Assembly: GCF_900100345.1 (NCBI RefSeq)
Contig: NZ_FMTT01000020.1
Coordinates: forward strand, 1 to 64,000
Source of the DNA: Paenibacillus tianmuensis
GTDB taxonomy: Bacteria > Bacillota > Bacilli > Paenibacillales > NBRC-103111
DNA length: 64,000 bases
Reading direction: 5' to 3'
The notes under the pieces are model-generated. The model was not told the origin of the DNA. It did no database searches and worked only from the letters and a program-made list of their open reading frames with translations. The position numbers and the translations under genes are program-made. Positions 33,784 to 42,621 of this stretch are shown here, one piece after another; position 1 is the stretch's first letter, and each line of letters starts with the position of its first letter.

Positions 33784-35187
33784 ATGGCACAGACGAGTAT
33801 TATATTGCGTGTGGAATTGGACCACGAAAAGGTCACGTTCGGGGATGTAGCCGCCGCAATCAGCAAATCCGGAGGAGACATCACATCGATCGACGTGATT
33901 CGTCCGGGTAAGGATTCGTCAATCCGGGACATCACCGTGGATGTGGCGGAATCCGCGGAATCGCAAGTGGTGGAAGCACTGAAGCAGCACGAGGGCATCA
34001 AGCTGATCAACGTCTCCGACCGCACGTTCCTTGTGCATTTGGGCGGCAAAGTGTCCGTTCAGCCGAACCTTCCGATTAAAAACCGCGATGACTTATCCCG
34101 GGTTTACACGCCTGGGGTTGCGCGGGTATGTACGGCGATTCACGAAAATCCGAGAAAGGCGTACTCGCTAACGATCAAACGGAATACCGTAGCCGTTATT
34201 ACCGACGGGACCGCCGTGCTCGGTCTGGGCGATATCGGGCCGCATGCGGCCGCGCCGGTGATGGAAGGGAAAGCGATGCTGTTCAAGCAGCTCGCAGGCG
34301 TCGACGCTTTCCCAATCTGCCTCGATACGAAGGATACGGAAGAAATTATCCGCACGATCAAGACGATCAGCCCAATCTTCGGCGGCATTAACCTGGAAGA
34401 CATCAGCTCGCCGCGCTGCTTCGAGATCGAAAGACGGCTTAACGAAGAGCTCGACATCCCGGTATTCCATGACGATCAGCACGGCACGGCCGTCGTCGTC
34501 ATCGCGGGATTGCTCAACGCGCTTAAAGTCGTCGGCAAGCGGATTGAGAATGTGCGCGTCGTCGTGAACGGCATCGGCGCCGCCGGCGTATCCATCTGCA
34601 AAATGCTGCTGGCTGCAGGGGTTACGAAGCTGGTGCCGGTCGACCGCGAGGGCGCGATTGTCCGTGGCGGCACCTACGAGCATGCGATGTGGCAGTGGCT
34701 GGCCGACCAACCGCAGGTGGAAGCCGAGCCTGGCACGCTGAAAGACGTGATCCGCGGCGCGGATGTCTTCATCGGCGTATCCCGCGGCGGCCTCTTGAAC
34801 GGACAAGATGTCCAAGCTATGGCGCCGGATAGCATCGTCTTCGCGATGGCGAACCCGACGCCGGAGATCGCTCCGGAAGAAGCGCTGCCGCATGTGCGCG
34901 TATTTGCCACCGGCCGGAGCGACTATCCGAATCAGATCAACAATGTCCTGGTATTTCCTGGCATTTTCCGCGGGGCGCTCGATTGCCGCGCCCGTTCCAT
35001 TAACGAGCCGATGAAGCTTGCCACGGCACGCGCCATCGCGTCCGTCGTCACGGATGCCGAACTGAACGAGCAGTACATTATCCCAAGTATTTTTAACGAA
35101 CAAGTCGTGAAAAAAGTTCGCCACGCGATTATCGAAGCGGCGATCTTGACCGGCACCGCCCGCCGGATTCCGCCGGATTTCCGGTAA
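33784..35187 (+). CDS. NAD-dependent malic enzyme with N-terminal ACT domain
   Basis: 467 aa from ATG 33784, GGAAGGATAAC upstream. Residues 1-80 form an ACT domain (ILRVELDHEKVTFGDVAAAI), a likely small-ligand regulatory site. The catalytic part has YTPGVARVCTAI, the lysine of AMLFKQLAGVDAFPI, DDQHGTAVVV and NAD-site GIGAAGVSICKMLL. It decarboxylates malate to pyruvate. Architecture resembles B. subtilis YqkJ-type enzymes. Stands alone, ending at a strong terminator. Confidence 0.9.
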   Translation: MAQTSIILRVELDHEKVTFGDVAAAISKSGGDITSIDVIRPGKDSSIRDITVDVAESAESQVVEALKQHEGIKLINVSDRTFLVHLGGKVSVQPNLPIKNRDDLSRVYTPGVARVCTAIHENPRKAYSLTIKRNTVAVITDGTAVLGLGDIGPHAAAPVMEGKAMLFKQLAGVDAFPICLDTKDTEEIIRTIKTISPIFGGINLEDISSPRCFEIERRLNEELDIPVFHDDQHGTAVVVIAGLLNALKVVGKRIENVRVVVNGIGAAGVSICKMLLAAGVTKLVPVDREGAIVRGGTYEHAMWQWLADQPQVEAEPGTLKDVIRGADVFIGVSRGGLLNGQDVQAMAPDSIVFAMANPTPEIAPEEALPHVRVFATGRSDYPNQINNVLVFPGIFRGALDCRARSINEPMKLATARAIASVVTDAELNEQYIIPSIFNEQVVKKVRHAIIEAAILTGTARRIPPDFR

Positions 35188-35236
35188 GAAACGGGCAGGC
35201 GCAAACGGCAGCACAATAAGATTGATGATTATAACG

Positions 35237-35273
35237 AAAGAAGCGAGTTCCGCTATATGGAACTCGCTTCTTT
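35237..35273. terminator. Bidirectional terminator, malic enzyme / radical SAM genes
   Basis: Perfect 15-bp stem: AAAGAAGCGAGTTCC (35237-35251) with GGAACTCGCTTCTTT (35259-35273) around a 7-base loop, between two convergent genes. Confidence 0.92.
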
Positions 35274-35277
35274 CTGT

Positions 35278-36111
35278 TTACGGCAAAAAGCCCGCCTGGC
35301 TCACCAAAATCCGCTCTTCCGAAAAATGCGGCTTCAACTGCTCCAGTACTTGCTGGTAAGCGCCACGGTCATACCAAGCTTCCAGGCCGAGCGACTCGTA
35401 AATGCGGCGGATGCCGAGGCGCTCCGTGCGCCGTCCGAGGCTGCCGTCGCCCATAAAGAAGTCGTCGACGACGAGCCGCGTCACACCGGTATCCCGCAGC
35501 GCTTGCGCAAAGCCGCCGCTGCTTGGCAGCACGGGGGAGACAGCCACTTGCGCGGGTATGCCCGCTTCGACGAGCTCGCGCAGCGCCCGAAGCCGGGCGG
35601 GGATCGGCGGCGCGGCGGGCGAGAACGCCTTGCGGATCGGCTCCAGGTCTGTCTCGATCGTGAGACTGACGCGCACGCGCGTTCCGAGCCGCTGGAGCAG
35701 ATCAATATCCCGGGTAACGAGCGGGCTGCGCGTTTGCAGCAGCACAAAGTCGGGCGCATCCCCTCCGGCCATCGTTTCGAGCAGCGAACGGGTTAGCCTG
35801 GTCCGGTATTCGACCGGTTGGTACGGGTCCGTACTGGAAGACATAAAAATGGAAACCGGGCCCTTGCGTTTCGCCCGGATGAGTTCTTTGGCAAGCAGTT
35901 CCGCGGCCGACGATTTGACGTCGATCCAGCTTCCCCAAGGCTCCGGGCGAAACTTCGCCACCGGCATTTCGCGCACGTAGCAGTAAGTGCAAGCGAAGGC
36001 ACAGCCGGAATAAGGATTGAGCGTATGCGTATAGCCCGTCAAGTAACCGGTGGCCGCATTGAGCAACTGCTTGGGGGTTTTGAACGTAACGGTCGGAAGC
36101 ACCACCCGCAC
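35278..36111 (-). CDS. Radical SAM protein (SplB-related, Rv2578c type)
   Basis: 277 aa. GTG 36111 is taken; GTG codons three and four are alternatives because no clean ribosome site fixes the start. Near residue 37 CAFACTYCYVREMP gives the CxxxCxxC Fe-S cluster motif, followed by SSSTDPYQPVE and SLTIETDLEPIRKAF, as in SplB-like proteins related to spore photoproduct lyase but of unknown substrate. It follows the MOSC gene after 45 bases, likely on the same transcript. Confidence 0.8.
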   Translation of the reverse strand: MRVVLPTVTFKTPKQLLNAATGYLTGYTHTLNPYSGCAFACTYCYVREMPVAKFRPEPWGSWIDVKSSAAELLAKELIRAKRKGPVSIFMSSSTDPYQPVEYRTRLTRSLLETMAGGDAPDFVLLQTRSPLVTRDIDLLQRLGTRVRVSLTIETDLEPIRKAFSPAAPPIPARLRALRELVEAGIPAQVAVSPVLPSSGGFAQALRDTGVTRLVVDDFFMGDGSLGRRTERLGIRRIYESLGLEAWYDRGAYQQVLEQLKPHFSEERILVSQAGFLP

Positions 36112-36156
36112 CTCGCTTCGCTTGTAGAATGTGGAATCGGCCGGGTCTTGCCCCGG

Positions 36157-36699
36157 TTACTCGATCATAATTCGCGCGATATCGCCTTCTGCGATGGTGC
36201 CTATGCACTCGACGGAGCAGACGATGCCGCGCCGTTTCTTCGCGGCAGCCGTGAAGCGGGTAGCCGCCGCAGGATGGCCTGTCGCTTCGGCGATCATTTC
36301 GCCCGGCCCTGTGCAGGGCAGGTTCTCGCCTTCGCCGATCAAGCCTGTTCCGGCAGGAAACAGCAGGCGTGCGCCCTGCGGCAGCAGCGTGAGGGAAGGA
36401 TATCCCTCCAACAGCAGATTGGCGCCGAGCCACTCCGGGAGCACTTCGGGCAGCCCTAGCCGCTCGGCGATTTGAGCGCATTCCTCGACGGAGACGATGC
36501 TGATCTGTCTCCGGTTGGCAATCTCGGTGCCGCGCGGATAAAATCGCTGCCGGCTGTCGGCGGGCCGTGTCAGCCCGTAATGCCGGTCGCCGGTAATGCC
36601 GGCAAGATCTACGGTGACGGAGCTTTCCCGCGCGGTGACAAACGTATGCGGATCACGGGCGGCCATCACGGCCTTGACCCGGGCTTCAAAAGTTTTCAT
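36157..36699 (-). CDS. MOSC-domain protein
   Basis: 180 aa, ATG 36699, a weak GAAATAACG upstream. MOSC-type beta barrel: GITGDRHYG, EIANRRQISIVSVEE, LGANLLLEGYPSLTLLPQGARL and the conserved Cys in GENLPCTGPG. MOSC domains carry activated sulfur or bind the molybdenum cofactor. Partner enzymes are not encoded nearby; the radical SAM gene follows. Confidence 0.8.
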   Translation of the reverse strand: MKTFEARVKAVMAARDPHTFVTARESSVTVDLAGITGDRHYGLTRPADSRQRFYPRGTEIANRRQISIVSVEECAQIAERLGLPEVLPEWLGANLLLEGYPSLTLLPQGARLLFPAGTGLIGEGENLPCTGPGEMIAEATGHPAAATRFTAAAKKRRGIVCSVECIGTIAEGDIARIMIE

Positions 36700-36763
36700 A
36701 GCAGCGTTATTTCCCCTTTCCGTACTAGGTTAAGCTTACCAGAATGGCGCGCGAACAGACAAG

Positions 36764-36795
36764 AAACCCGGCTTCCTCCAAGGGAAACCGGGTTT
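36764..36795 (-). terminator. Terminator after the aldolase-like gene
   Basis: AAACCCGG (36764-36771) pairs with CCGGGTTT (36788-36795); on the minus strand it is followed by CTTGTC. It lies 29 bases past the stop codon at 36824. Confidence 0.65.
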
Positions 36796-36823
36796 TGTGC
36801 GCGAACCGTAAGCGGTAACCGGA

Positions 36824-37780
36824 TTACTCACCGGCCGGCATCGCTTCGGGGGATGTCATTTTGTCGTAGAACTCTACGAACTTGTCCTTGCTGTCGCTGG
36901 CGCGAACCGCCATGGCCGAACGCGGATGATCGTTCAATACGCCAGCGATCATGTAAGGAATAATGTAGCCCCACTCCCACTTCTCGCGCATTTTGATCAT
37001 ATGCTTCTCAATAATGCCGAGCACCGGACGAACGTCGTACTTCGGATTTTTCAAATGGCTGACGATCAGCTCCGTCGGGCAGTTGCCGGCAGCTCGTCCC
37101 ATGCCGTATACGGACGTGTCAAGGAACTCGACGCCTTTGGTTGCGCCCGTGATCGTATTGGAGAAGGCGAGCTGCATGTTGTTGTGCATATGCAGGCCGA
37201 GCTTCTTATTCGGCAGAAGACGCTGGAATTTGGAGACGAGATATTCGACATCCCGGTAGTCCATGCTGCCGTACGAATCGACGATGTACACAACATCGAC
37301 CGGACTCTTGGCAATTTCTTCGAACGCTTCGTTCAGATCGTTCTCCATCACGTGGGAGAGCGCCATAATGTTGATCGCCGTTTCATAGCCGTAATCGTTG
37401 AATTTCTGCACCAGATCGATCGCTTTATCCACATCTTTGATGTAGGTCGCTACGCGAATGAGGTCAAGCAGACTGTTTTCTCGGGGGAGAATGTCCTTTT
37501 CGTCAACGCGTCCGATGTCGACCAGCGCAGACAGCTTGGTGTCGGTCTTTTGCGGGAGGACTTCCTTCAGGAAATCCTCGTTCAAAAAGCGCCAAGGACC
37601 TGCTTCAGCACCTTTCAGCAACTTGGCCGAGTTTTTATAACCGATCTCCATATATTCGACGCCGGCTTCGCTCAGACCGTAATACATGTCTTTGACAAAC
37701 TCGACGCTAAAATCCCAATTGTTGACCAAACCGCCGTCGCGGATGGTGCAGTCCAAAATATTGTGGTTTTCCCTGACCAT
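36824..37780 (-). CDS. DRE-TIM aldolase (HMG-CoA lyase/4-hydroxy-2-oxovalerate aldolase-like)
   Basis: 318 aa, ATG 37780 with GGAGAGGAGTC upstream. TIM barrel beginning LDCTIRDGGLVNNW, with EYMEIGY, LGLHMHNNMQLA (metal-binding His-x-His) and TSVYGMGRAAGNCPTEL. The family cleaves or forms C-C bonds next to a carboxylate, using a divalent metal. No partner aldehyde dehydrogenase lies nearby, so the reaction is unknown. It has its own promoter upstream. Confidence 0.82.
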   Translation of the reverse strand: MVRENHNILDCTIRDGGLVNNWDFSVEFVKDMYYGLSEAGVEYMEIGYKNSAKLLKGAEAGPWRFLNEDFLKEVLPQKTDTKLSALVDIGRVDEKDILPRENSLLDLIRVATYIKDVDKAIDLVQKFNDYGYETAINIMALSHVMENDLNEAFEEIAKSPVDVVYIVDSYGSMDYRDVEYLVSKFQRLLPNKKLGLHMHNNMQLAFSNTITGATKGVEFLDTSVYGMGRAAGNCPTELIVSHLKNPKYDVRPVLGIIEKHMIKMREKWEWGYIIPYMIAGVLNDHPRSAMAVRASDSKDKFVEFYDKMTSPEAMPAGE

Positions 37781-37862
37781 AATGATTGACTCCTCTCCAA
37801 AATAGGCGGCCGCTTCGTGGCTTTTAAGCTTTTAAGCGATAAAGCGTATGTTTTTATATATA

Positions 37863-37891
37863 AATATTACATATGGCTCGCCACTTGTCAA
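37863..37891 (-). promoter_or_regulatory. Promoter of the aldolase-like gene
   Basis: On the minus strand TTGACA (37886-37891), 17-bp spacer, AATATT (37863-37868). The surrounding sequence is markedly AT-rich. Confidence 0.6.
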
Positions 37892-38030
37892 TGATAACAA
37901 ATTCCCCGTACCGTGGCAATCTCATCTTCGCCGAAAATAAGCAAAAGTTGCAGGACTTTCCGGGGTTTTGTGGAAACTTGCAGTATAATGGAGACAGACT
38001 TGCGAATTTTGCGGGGCGGGAGGGTGAGAC

Positions 38031-38522
38031 ATGCTGAAATACAATATCGCTTTTATTCGCAGCGGCGATCGCTTGCTCATGCTGAACCGTGGGAAAGCGC
38101 CGCTGCTCGGGCTGTGGAACGGGGTCGGCGGTAAGCTGGAGCCGGGAGAAACGCCGCTGGCGAGCGTTATACGGGAAATCGAAGAGGAGACCGGGCTCCG
38201 GCTCGAAGAGGAGGCGGTGCGCTTCGGGGGGACCGTGACGTGGGAGGTGGACGGCCGGGATGTCGGGGGGATGTACGCTTTTATTGGAGAGGCTCCGGGT
38301 GATGCGCTGCCGGATTTGCCGATGGAGACGGCCGAGGGCATCCTGGCGTGGAAGCCGGTCGAATGGGTGATCGACCCGGAAAATTACGGTGTGGTGCAGC
38401 ATGTCCGGCATTTTCTTCCGGCGATGTTGGCCGGAGAGCCTTGTGCGGAGTACCGCTGCTTTTTCCGCGAGGGAGAGCTACTGAGCGTCGAACGGCGGCC
38501 GCTGCAAGAGGTCGTGCGCTAA
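38031..38522 (+). CDS. NUDIX hydrolase (8-oxo-dGTP diphosphatase-like)
   Basis: 163 aa, ATG 38031 after GGGAGGGTGAGAC. The Nudix box GGKLEPGETPLASVIREIEE followed by ETGL is complete. The AFIRSGDRLLMLNRGKAPLLGLWNG start fits MutT-like nucleotide clean-up enzymes. A TATAAT box lies at 37984-37989 upstream. Confidence 0.88.
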   Translation: MLKYNIAFIRSGDRLLMLNRGKAPLLGLWNGVGGKLEPGETPLASVIREIEEETGLRLEEEAVRFGGTVTWEVDGRDVGGMYAFIGEAPGDALPDLPMETAEGILAWKPVEWVIDPENYGVVQHVRHFLPAMLAGEPCAEYRCFFREGELLSVERRPLQEVVR

Positions 38523-38547
38523 GAATGACGCCGATTTTGACAAAAGT

Positions 38548-38598
38548 AAAGACGTCCCGTTTTCCTTACTCCAAGAGAAGGATACGGAACGTCTTTTT
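38548..38598 (+). terminator. Terminator after NUDIX gene
   Basis: AAGACGT-CCCGTTTTCCTT pairs with AAGG-ATACGG-ACGTCTT (38549-38595), followed by TTT. It also stands 15 bases past the end of the convergent DUF4870-type gene. Confidence 0.8.
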
Positions 38599-38612
38599 GG
38601 CGTGCCTGCGCG

Positions 38613-38948
38613 CTAGGGCGTCCTGATCAAGCTCAGACCGCCGATGAGCGGCAGCGGCTTCATCCACCCGTTCACGGCGTTCAGAATGCCCATGATAAAT
38701 AGGACGAGCAGGCCAAGATTGGCCAGCGGCACGAGCAGCAGCCCGATGAGCGGCAGCAGCCCGAGCACCAGATTGGCGGCGATCGAGGTCAAGAGCAGCA
38801 CCAGCCCCTGATTGGCGTGGTACATGGCAAACTTCGACTTCGGAGCGGCAAGCAGCGGCACGAAAAATAACAAATACGCCGCGGCGCCAATCCATTGGTT
38901 CAAACGAACGTCCTCCGGCTCGGGGCTTTCGGGTGGTACGTAGTACAT
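38613..38948 (-). CDS. DUF4870-type small membrane protein
   Basis: 111 aa from ATG 38948 (MYYVPPESPEPEDVRLNQW), GAAAGAGG upstream; a longer in-frame start at 39065 lacks a ribosome site. Proline-rich polar start, then about three membrane helices (AAYLLFFVPLLAAPKSKFAM, GLVLLLTSIAANLVLG, LGLLVLFIMGILNAVNGW), with YHANQGL typical of DUF4870/TIC20-like proteins. Function unknown. Confidence 0.75.
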   Translation of the reverse strand: MYYVPPESPEPEDVRLNQWIGAAAYLLFFVPLLAAPKSKFAMYHANQGLVLLLTSIAANLVLGLLPLIGLLLVPLANLGLLVLFIMGILNAVNGWMKPLPLIGGLSLIRTP

Positions 38949-39118
38949 GGCGTACACCTCTTTCGGATCAGGATTTGGCGAAGCCGGATCAGGCAGCGGT
39001 TTCGCTATCATCCTATGCCTGCAGGCGAGGGAGTATGTGCCGCGCTTGGAATAAGCATCCTTCATCGGGGCAAACTAGAGCCAAACGTGAACCTATTACC
39101 GACAAGCGGAGGAACCTT

Positions 39119-39544
39119 ATGAGCAGCACACCGATTTTGTTTCAATTCGATTCCCAGAATGCAGCCGCTTTGGCCCAGGATATGCTGGAGGAGCTCGGGT
39201 ACCGCGTGAGTCCGCATACGAATCTGAAACACCCTACTCTGCATGTCATTGTAGACCGGCACGATCTGACGTCTGCGCTCGAAATCGTCCAAGCTTATGG
39301 GGGACGCTTAATCGAAGCGGAAGGCTCGCTGAGCGAGACCGCGGCTTTCGCGATGGCCTACGATCAAGACAGCCTGATCCCGATTCCGGCGCATTTCGTG
39401 AACGAGGATTGGACCGAAAGCGAGCCGGCCGTGTCCGCTTCGGATTATGTCAACCGATCCAGCGGCGCATACAATGACGAGAACGTGCCGTTCGATCCTT
39501 CGGGCGACGACTATAACGGCTTTGATGCCGGCCTGCGTTTCTAA
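39119..39544 (+). CDS. Unrecognised 141-aa protein
   Basis: ATG 39119 with GCGGAGGAACC upstream. Residues 1-75 look like a small alpha/beta fold with alternating strands and helices (ILFQFDSQNAAALAQDML, LHVIVDRHDLTSALEIVQAY); the rest is polar and acidic with SDYVN, FDPSGDDYNGFD. The first part recalls ferredoxin-like regulatory folds, but this is only an impression and no family is assigned. It ends with a strong terminator. Confidence 0.7.
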   Translation: MSSTPILFQFDSQNAAALAQDMLEELGYRVSPHTNLKHPTLHVIVDRHDLTSALEIVQAYGGRLIEAEGSLSETAAFAMAYDQDSLIPIPAHFVNEDWTESEPAVSASDYVNRSSGAYNDENVPFDPSGDDYNGFDAGLRF

Positions 39545-39573
39545 GCGGCAAGCGGCGGTCTGACGCCGTCTGG

Positions 39574-39616
39574 ACAGCGGTTACCCGGCGAGACGCGGGC
39601 CGCTGTTTCTTTTTTT
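39574..39616 (+). terminator. Terminator after the 141-aa protein gene
   Basis: ACAGCGG (39574-39580) pairs with CCGCTGT (39600-39606), with inner CCCG/CGGG, followed by TTCTTTTTTT. The remaining bases to 39799 hold no gene. Confidence 0.85.
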
Positions 39617-39799
39617 GGCCCGATCCTTTTTTGTTGGCTGTTCCTCACATCCTTTGACCGGTAAAACAAAGTTGCACAGGGCCTATTTTTATTGGCGGGT
39701 AAAACACTGTTTCTCTAGACCCACTCGGTTTTCGTCTGATATGATGAGCCTGACTTAAATCAAGTTTATTTTGGCAAGAGTTAACGGAGGGGAACCGCC

Positions 39800-40669
39800 G
39801 TGGAAATGCATGATTCGTTAAAAGAAGGCGAAAAGGGCGCGTGGGTTAGCATTATCGCGTACATCCTGCTTGCCGCTTTTAAGATCGGCACGGGGTATAC
39901 GACTGGCTCCGAGGCGCTCACCGCCGACGGAATCAATAACTCGACCGATATTATCGTATCGCTCGCCGTGCTGATCGGACTGCGCATCTCATGCAAGCCG
40001 CCGGATCGGGATCACCCTTACGGGCACAGGCGGGCCGAGACGATTGCTTCGCTCGTCGCGTCGTTCATTATGGCTGCCGCCGGGATTCAAGTCGTGCTGC
40101 AGGCGTGCAAGAGCTTTTTCGTGACAGACCGTCAGGCCCCGGATTTGCTTGCCGCATGGATTGCCCTCGGGTGTGCGGCCGTCATGTGGGGAGTATATAG
40201 GTATAACAGCCGTTTGGCGAAACGGTTAAACAGCCAGTCGTTGAAAGCGGCGGCCTACGATAACCGGTCGGATGCGCTCGTCAGCATCGGGGCGGCCATA
40301 GGCATTATCGGGTCGCGCTTTGGCTATCCGATCCTGGATGCGGCCGCGGCGCTCGCCGTCGGTTTGGTCATTTGCAAGACGGCCTGGGACGTATTCATCG
40401 ATGCCGCCCATGCGCTCACCGACGGGTTCGACGATACGAAGCTGAAGGTGTTCCGGCAGACAGTACACCAGACGCCCGGCGTAGAGCGGATCAAGGACAT
40501 CCGGGCCCGGGTGCATGGCAGCAGCGTGCTGCTGGATGTCGTCGTGGAGGTCAGCGCCGAGCTGTCTGTTGGCGAAAGTCACGAAATCAGCGACGAGATC
40601 GAGAAGCGGATGCAGGAGGAGCATCAGATTGGCAACGTGCACGTTCATATCGAGCCTTATGTCGAATAG
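39800..40669 (+). CDS. Cation diffusion facilitator family transporter
   Basis: 289 aa, start GTG 39800 (GGAGGGGAACC upstream). Six membrane helices with SEALTADGINNSTDI and DRDHPYGHRRAETI, then AYDNRSDALVSIG, which give the metal-binding Asp/His sites; cytosolic ferredoxin-like end (about 205-289) closing with NVHVHIEPYVE. Exports divalent metals such as Zn, Mn or Fe in exchange for protons; the metal is not clear from sequence. Confidence 0.9.
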   Translation: MEMHDSLKEGEKGAWVSIIAYILLAAFKIGTGYTTGSEALTADGINNSTDIIVSLAVLIGLRISCKPPDRDHPYGHRRAETIASLVASFIMAAAGIQVVLQACKSFFVTDRQAPDLLAAWIALGCAAVMWGVYRYNSRLAKRLNSQSLKAAAYDNRSDALVSIGAAIGIIGSRFGYPILDAAAALAVGLVICKTAWDVFIDAAHALTDGFDDTKLKVFRQTVHQTPGVERIKDIRARVHGSSVLLDVVVEVSAELSVGESHEISDEIEKRMQEEHQIGNVHVHIEPYVE

Positions 40670-40709
40670 AAACGGGAGTTCCTTTTAAATAAAGGGACCC
40701 CCGTTTTTT
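40670..40709 (+). terminator. Terminator after the cation efflux gene
   Basis: AACGGG (40671-40676) pairs with CCCGTT (40700-40705), with an inner CCTTT/AAAGG stem, followed by TTTTTT. Confidence 0.85.
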
Positions 40710-40822
40710 GCATATTTATGTTCGTTTCAGGTTAACGTCATAAATTTGTAACAACTGAAAATTACAATGAAAGTAATTCACAGATTAGACACAGATAAAA
40801 AGAGTGTAGGGAGGAAAGCATC

Positions 40823-40924
40823 ATGAAACATGCTTTAAAGTCCATCGCAAAAGGGTTTTTGTTCGGTCTTATTGCTATTGGGATGGTGCCTTACTTGGTG
40901 GTTCAAGCGTTGACCGAACTGTAA
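40823..40924 (+). CDS. 33-aa hydrophobic peptide
   Basis: ATG 40823 is preceded by GGGAGGAAAGC at ideal spacing and the frame ends at TAA 40924, followed 30 bases later by a strong terminator. The product MKHALKSIAKGFLFGLIAIG plus 13 further residues has a basic start and one membrane helix. Being a free-standing unit with its own site and terminator, it is likely a real gene for a small membrane peptide. No family recognised. Confidence 0.65.
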   Translation: MKHALKSIAKGFLFGLIAIGMVPYLVVQALTEL

Positions 40925-40954
40925 TTCGCCGCTAAGTTGCTCATCATAAACCGA

Positions 40955-40986
40955 GAGAGGATGGCCTGCGGGCCACCCTCTTTTTT
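40955..40986 (+). terminator. Terminator after the 33-aa peptide gene
   Basis: GAGAGG-ATGGCC pairs with GGCC-ACCCTC, followed by TTTTTT. It also faces the end of the convergent flavoprotein gene. Confidence 0.8.
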
Positions 40987-41012
40987 GTGCTTTGGGAAAG
41001 AGGCTGGGGCTT

Positions 41013-42296
41013 TTACGCTTCAAGCGTGCCTTGTGCGGCCTGTGCGGCGAACGTCCCTGTTGTATAGCCTGTGGCAAAGGCTGCCGTGATGTTATAGCCT
41101 CCGGTATACCCGTGGATGTCGAGAATCTCGCCGCAAAAGAACAACCCCTCCACAAGCTTCGACCCCATCGTCCGCGGATCGAGCTCCTTCAAATTCACCC
41201 CGCCACCGGTGACAAAAGCCTCCTCGATCGACAGCGTCCCGTTCACCTGTACGGGAAACGCCTTGATCCGCTTGCTTAATTCCATCCATGGCTGTTTCGG
41301 AATATTATCGTATGTTGTTTGCTCGTCCAGTCCGGCTTGTCGGAGCAAAAGCGGGACGAGGCGTTCGGAGACGTACCCTTTCAGCACGTTTTTGACCGCT
41401 TTTTTCGGCTCGCTTTTAGCCATAGCCATCATCTCGTCATAGATCTCCTGCACGCTTTTGTCCGGGTATAAATCAATGGTGGTCAGCACCTGCTTCTCCG
41501 CCGTTTTTTGCCGCTCTTTCACGACGAATTGACTGCACCGGAGCGCGATCGGGCCGGATAAGCCGAAATGGGTAAACAGCATGTCCCCTTGATGGGAAAT
41601 GATTTTCTTCCCCTTGATGTTCCAAACCGTAAGCTCCACGTCCCGCAGTGACAAGCCCTGAAGCTCGCGGCTCTTGATAAAGGGCTCGCCGGAGGTCAGC
41701 GGAACTTCTGTTGGAAACAGCGGCGTGATCGTATGTCCCGCGTCCTCGGCCCAAGCGTAGCCGTCGCCGGTCGAGCCGGTATGCGGCACCGATTTGCCTC
41801 CGCTGGCGATGACGACGCACGCTCCGGCGATCGTCTCGCCCGTCCGGAGGCGAATGCCTGCAGTGCGTCTGTCTTGATAAAGCACCCGCTCCACCGCGCG
41901 GTTCACCCGAATGTCCACACCTTGCTTGCGGACTTGGCCAACAAGCGCGTCGACGACGGTCTTGGCTTTGTCCGTCACGGGAAACATCCGCCCGTTGTCT
42001 TCTTCCTTCAGCCGGATGCCGAGATTTTCAAAAAAAGTGATAATTTCACGATTGCCGAAATGGGCGAGCGCACTGTGCAAAAACCGTCCGTTGCCCGGAA
42101 TATGCTTAATAATCTCGTCGATTTCCTTCGCGTTCGTAACGTTGCACCGGCCTCCGCCGGAAATGCCGAGCTTGCGCCCGAGCTTGTCTCCTTTATCGAC
42201 CAGCACGACGCGGGCGCCCTGCCTGCTGGCTGCAATACAGGCCATCAAGCCAGAAGGCCCGCCGCCGATGACGATGACATCGTACTTCATATCCAT
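41013..42296 (-). CDS. BaiN/HI0933-family FAD flavoprotein
   Basis: 427 aa, ATG 42296. FAD site [40 protein letters not shown], later [14 protein letters not shown], and the C-terminal [16 protein letters not shown] with [19 protein letters not shown], all characteristic of the HI0933/YhiN/BaiN group. Members are probable NAD(P)H-linked reductases; the substrate is open. It has its own promoter and lies just outside the left repeat of the recombinase segment. Confidence 0.9.
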   Translation of the reverse strand: MDMKYDVIVIGGGPSGLMACIAASRQGARVVLVDKGDKLGRKLGISGGGRCNVTNAKEIDEIIKHIPGNGRFLHSALAHFGNREIITFFENLGIRLKEEDNGRMFPVTDKAKTVVDALVGQVRKQGVDIRVNRAVERVLYQDRRTAGIRLRTGETIAGACVVIASGGKSVPHTGSTGDGYAWAEDAGHTITPLFPTEVPLTSGEPFIKSRELQGLSLRDVELTVWNIKGKKIISHQGDMLFTHFGLSGPIALRCSQFVVKERQKTAEKQVLTTIDLYPDKSVQEIYDEMMAMAKSEPKKAVKNVLKGYVSERLVPLLLRQAGLDEQTTYDNIPKQPWMELSKRIKAFPVQVNGTLSIEEAFVTGGGVNLKELDPRTMGSKLVEGLFFCGEILDIHGYTGGYNITAAFATGYTTGTFAAQAAQGTLEA

Positions 42297-42335
42297 TCTC
42301 CATTCTGTTCCTGCTCATGAAGCGTCTTTGCTAGT

Positions 42336-42363
42336 ATTATAGCCCAAAACGAAACGATCCCAA
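42336..42363 (-). promoter_or_regulatory. Promoter of the BaiN-like gene
   Basis: On the minus strand TTGGGA (42358-42363), 16-bp spacer, TATAAT (42336-42341), 40 bases before the start codon. Confidence 0.65.
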
Positions 42364-42490
42364 AATGGCTGCGGAAGATGGCTACCACATGAAAGAAGAA
42401 AGCGGGCCGCTTGCTGCTGCGGCCGTTCGCGGGCAACGACGGACGGTGGGAAATGGGGTGCTTTTTCATAGACATTACGTTACAATGGGA

Positions 42491-42513
42491 TTCGTACAAT
42501 TTGTGTTGTTCGA
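42491..42513 (+). repeat. Left inverted repeat / candidate recombination site
   Basis: Exactly the reverse complement of 43587-43609. Internally it is a dyad: TCGTACAA, a 6-bp spacer TTTGTG, and TTGTTCGA, with 7 of 8 arm positions symmetric. A weaker match continues outward, so 30 of 33 positions agree and TACAAT (42481-42486) is shared. Confidence 0.9.
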
Positions 42514-42561
42514 CATTTTTTTATGTAATTCATACTATTTCTACAAATATTTCTTTTTTGT

Positions 42562-42590
42562 ATTATAGTCAATATTAACCAATGAAACAA
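42562..42590 (-). promoter_or_regulatory. Promoter-like element inside the invertible segment, facing left
   Basis: On the minus strand TTGTTT (42585-42590), 17-bp spacer, perfect TATAAT (42562-42567). It points out of the segment across the left repeat towards the BaiN-like gene; after inversion it would point right towards the HD-GYP gene. The -35 box keeps only the TTG. Confidence 0.45.
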
Positions 42591-42621
42591 GAGAATAATG
42601 GAAAAACATAGGATGAAATGC

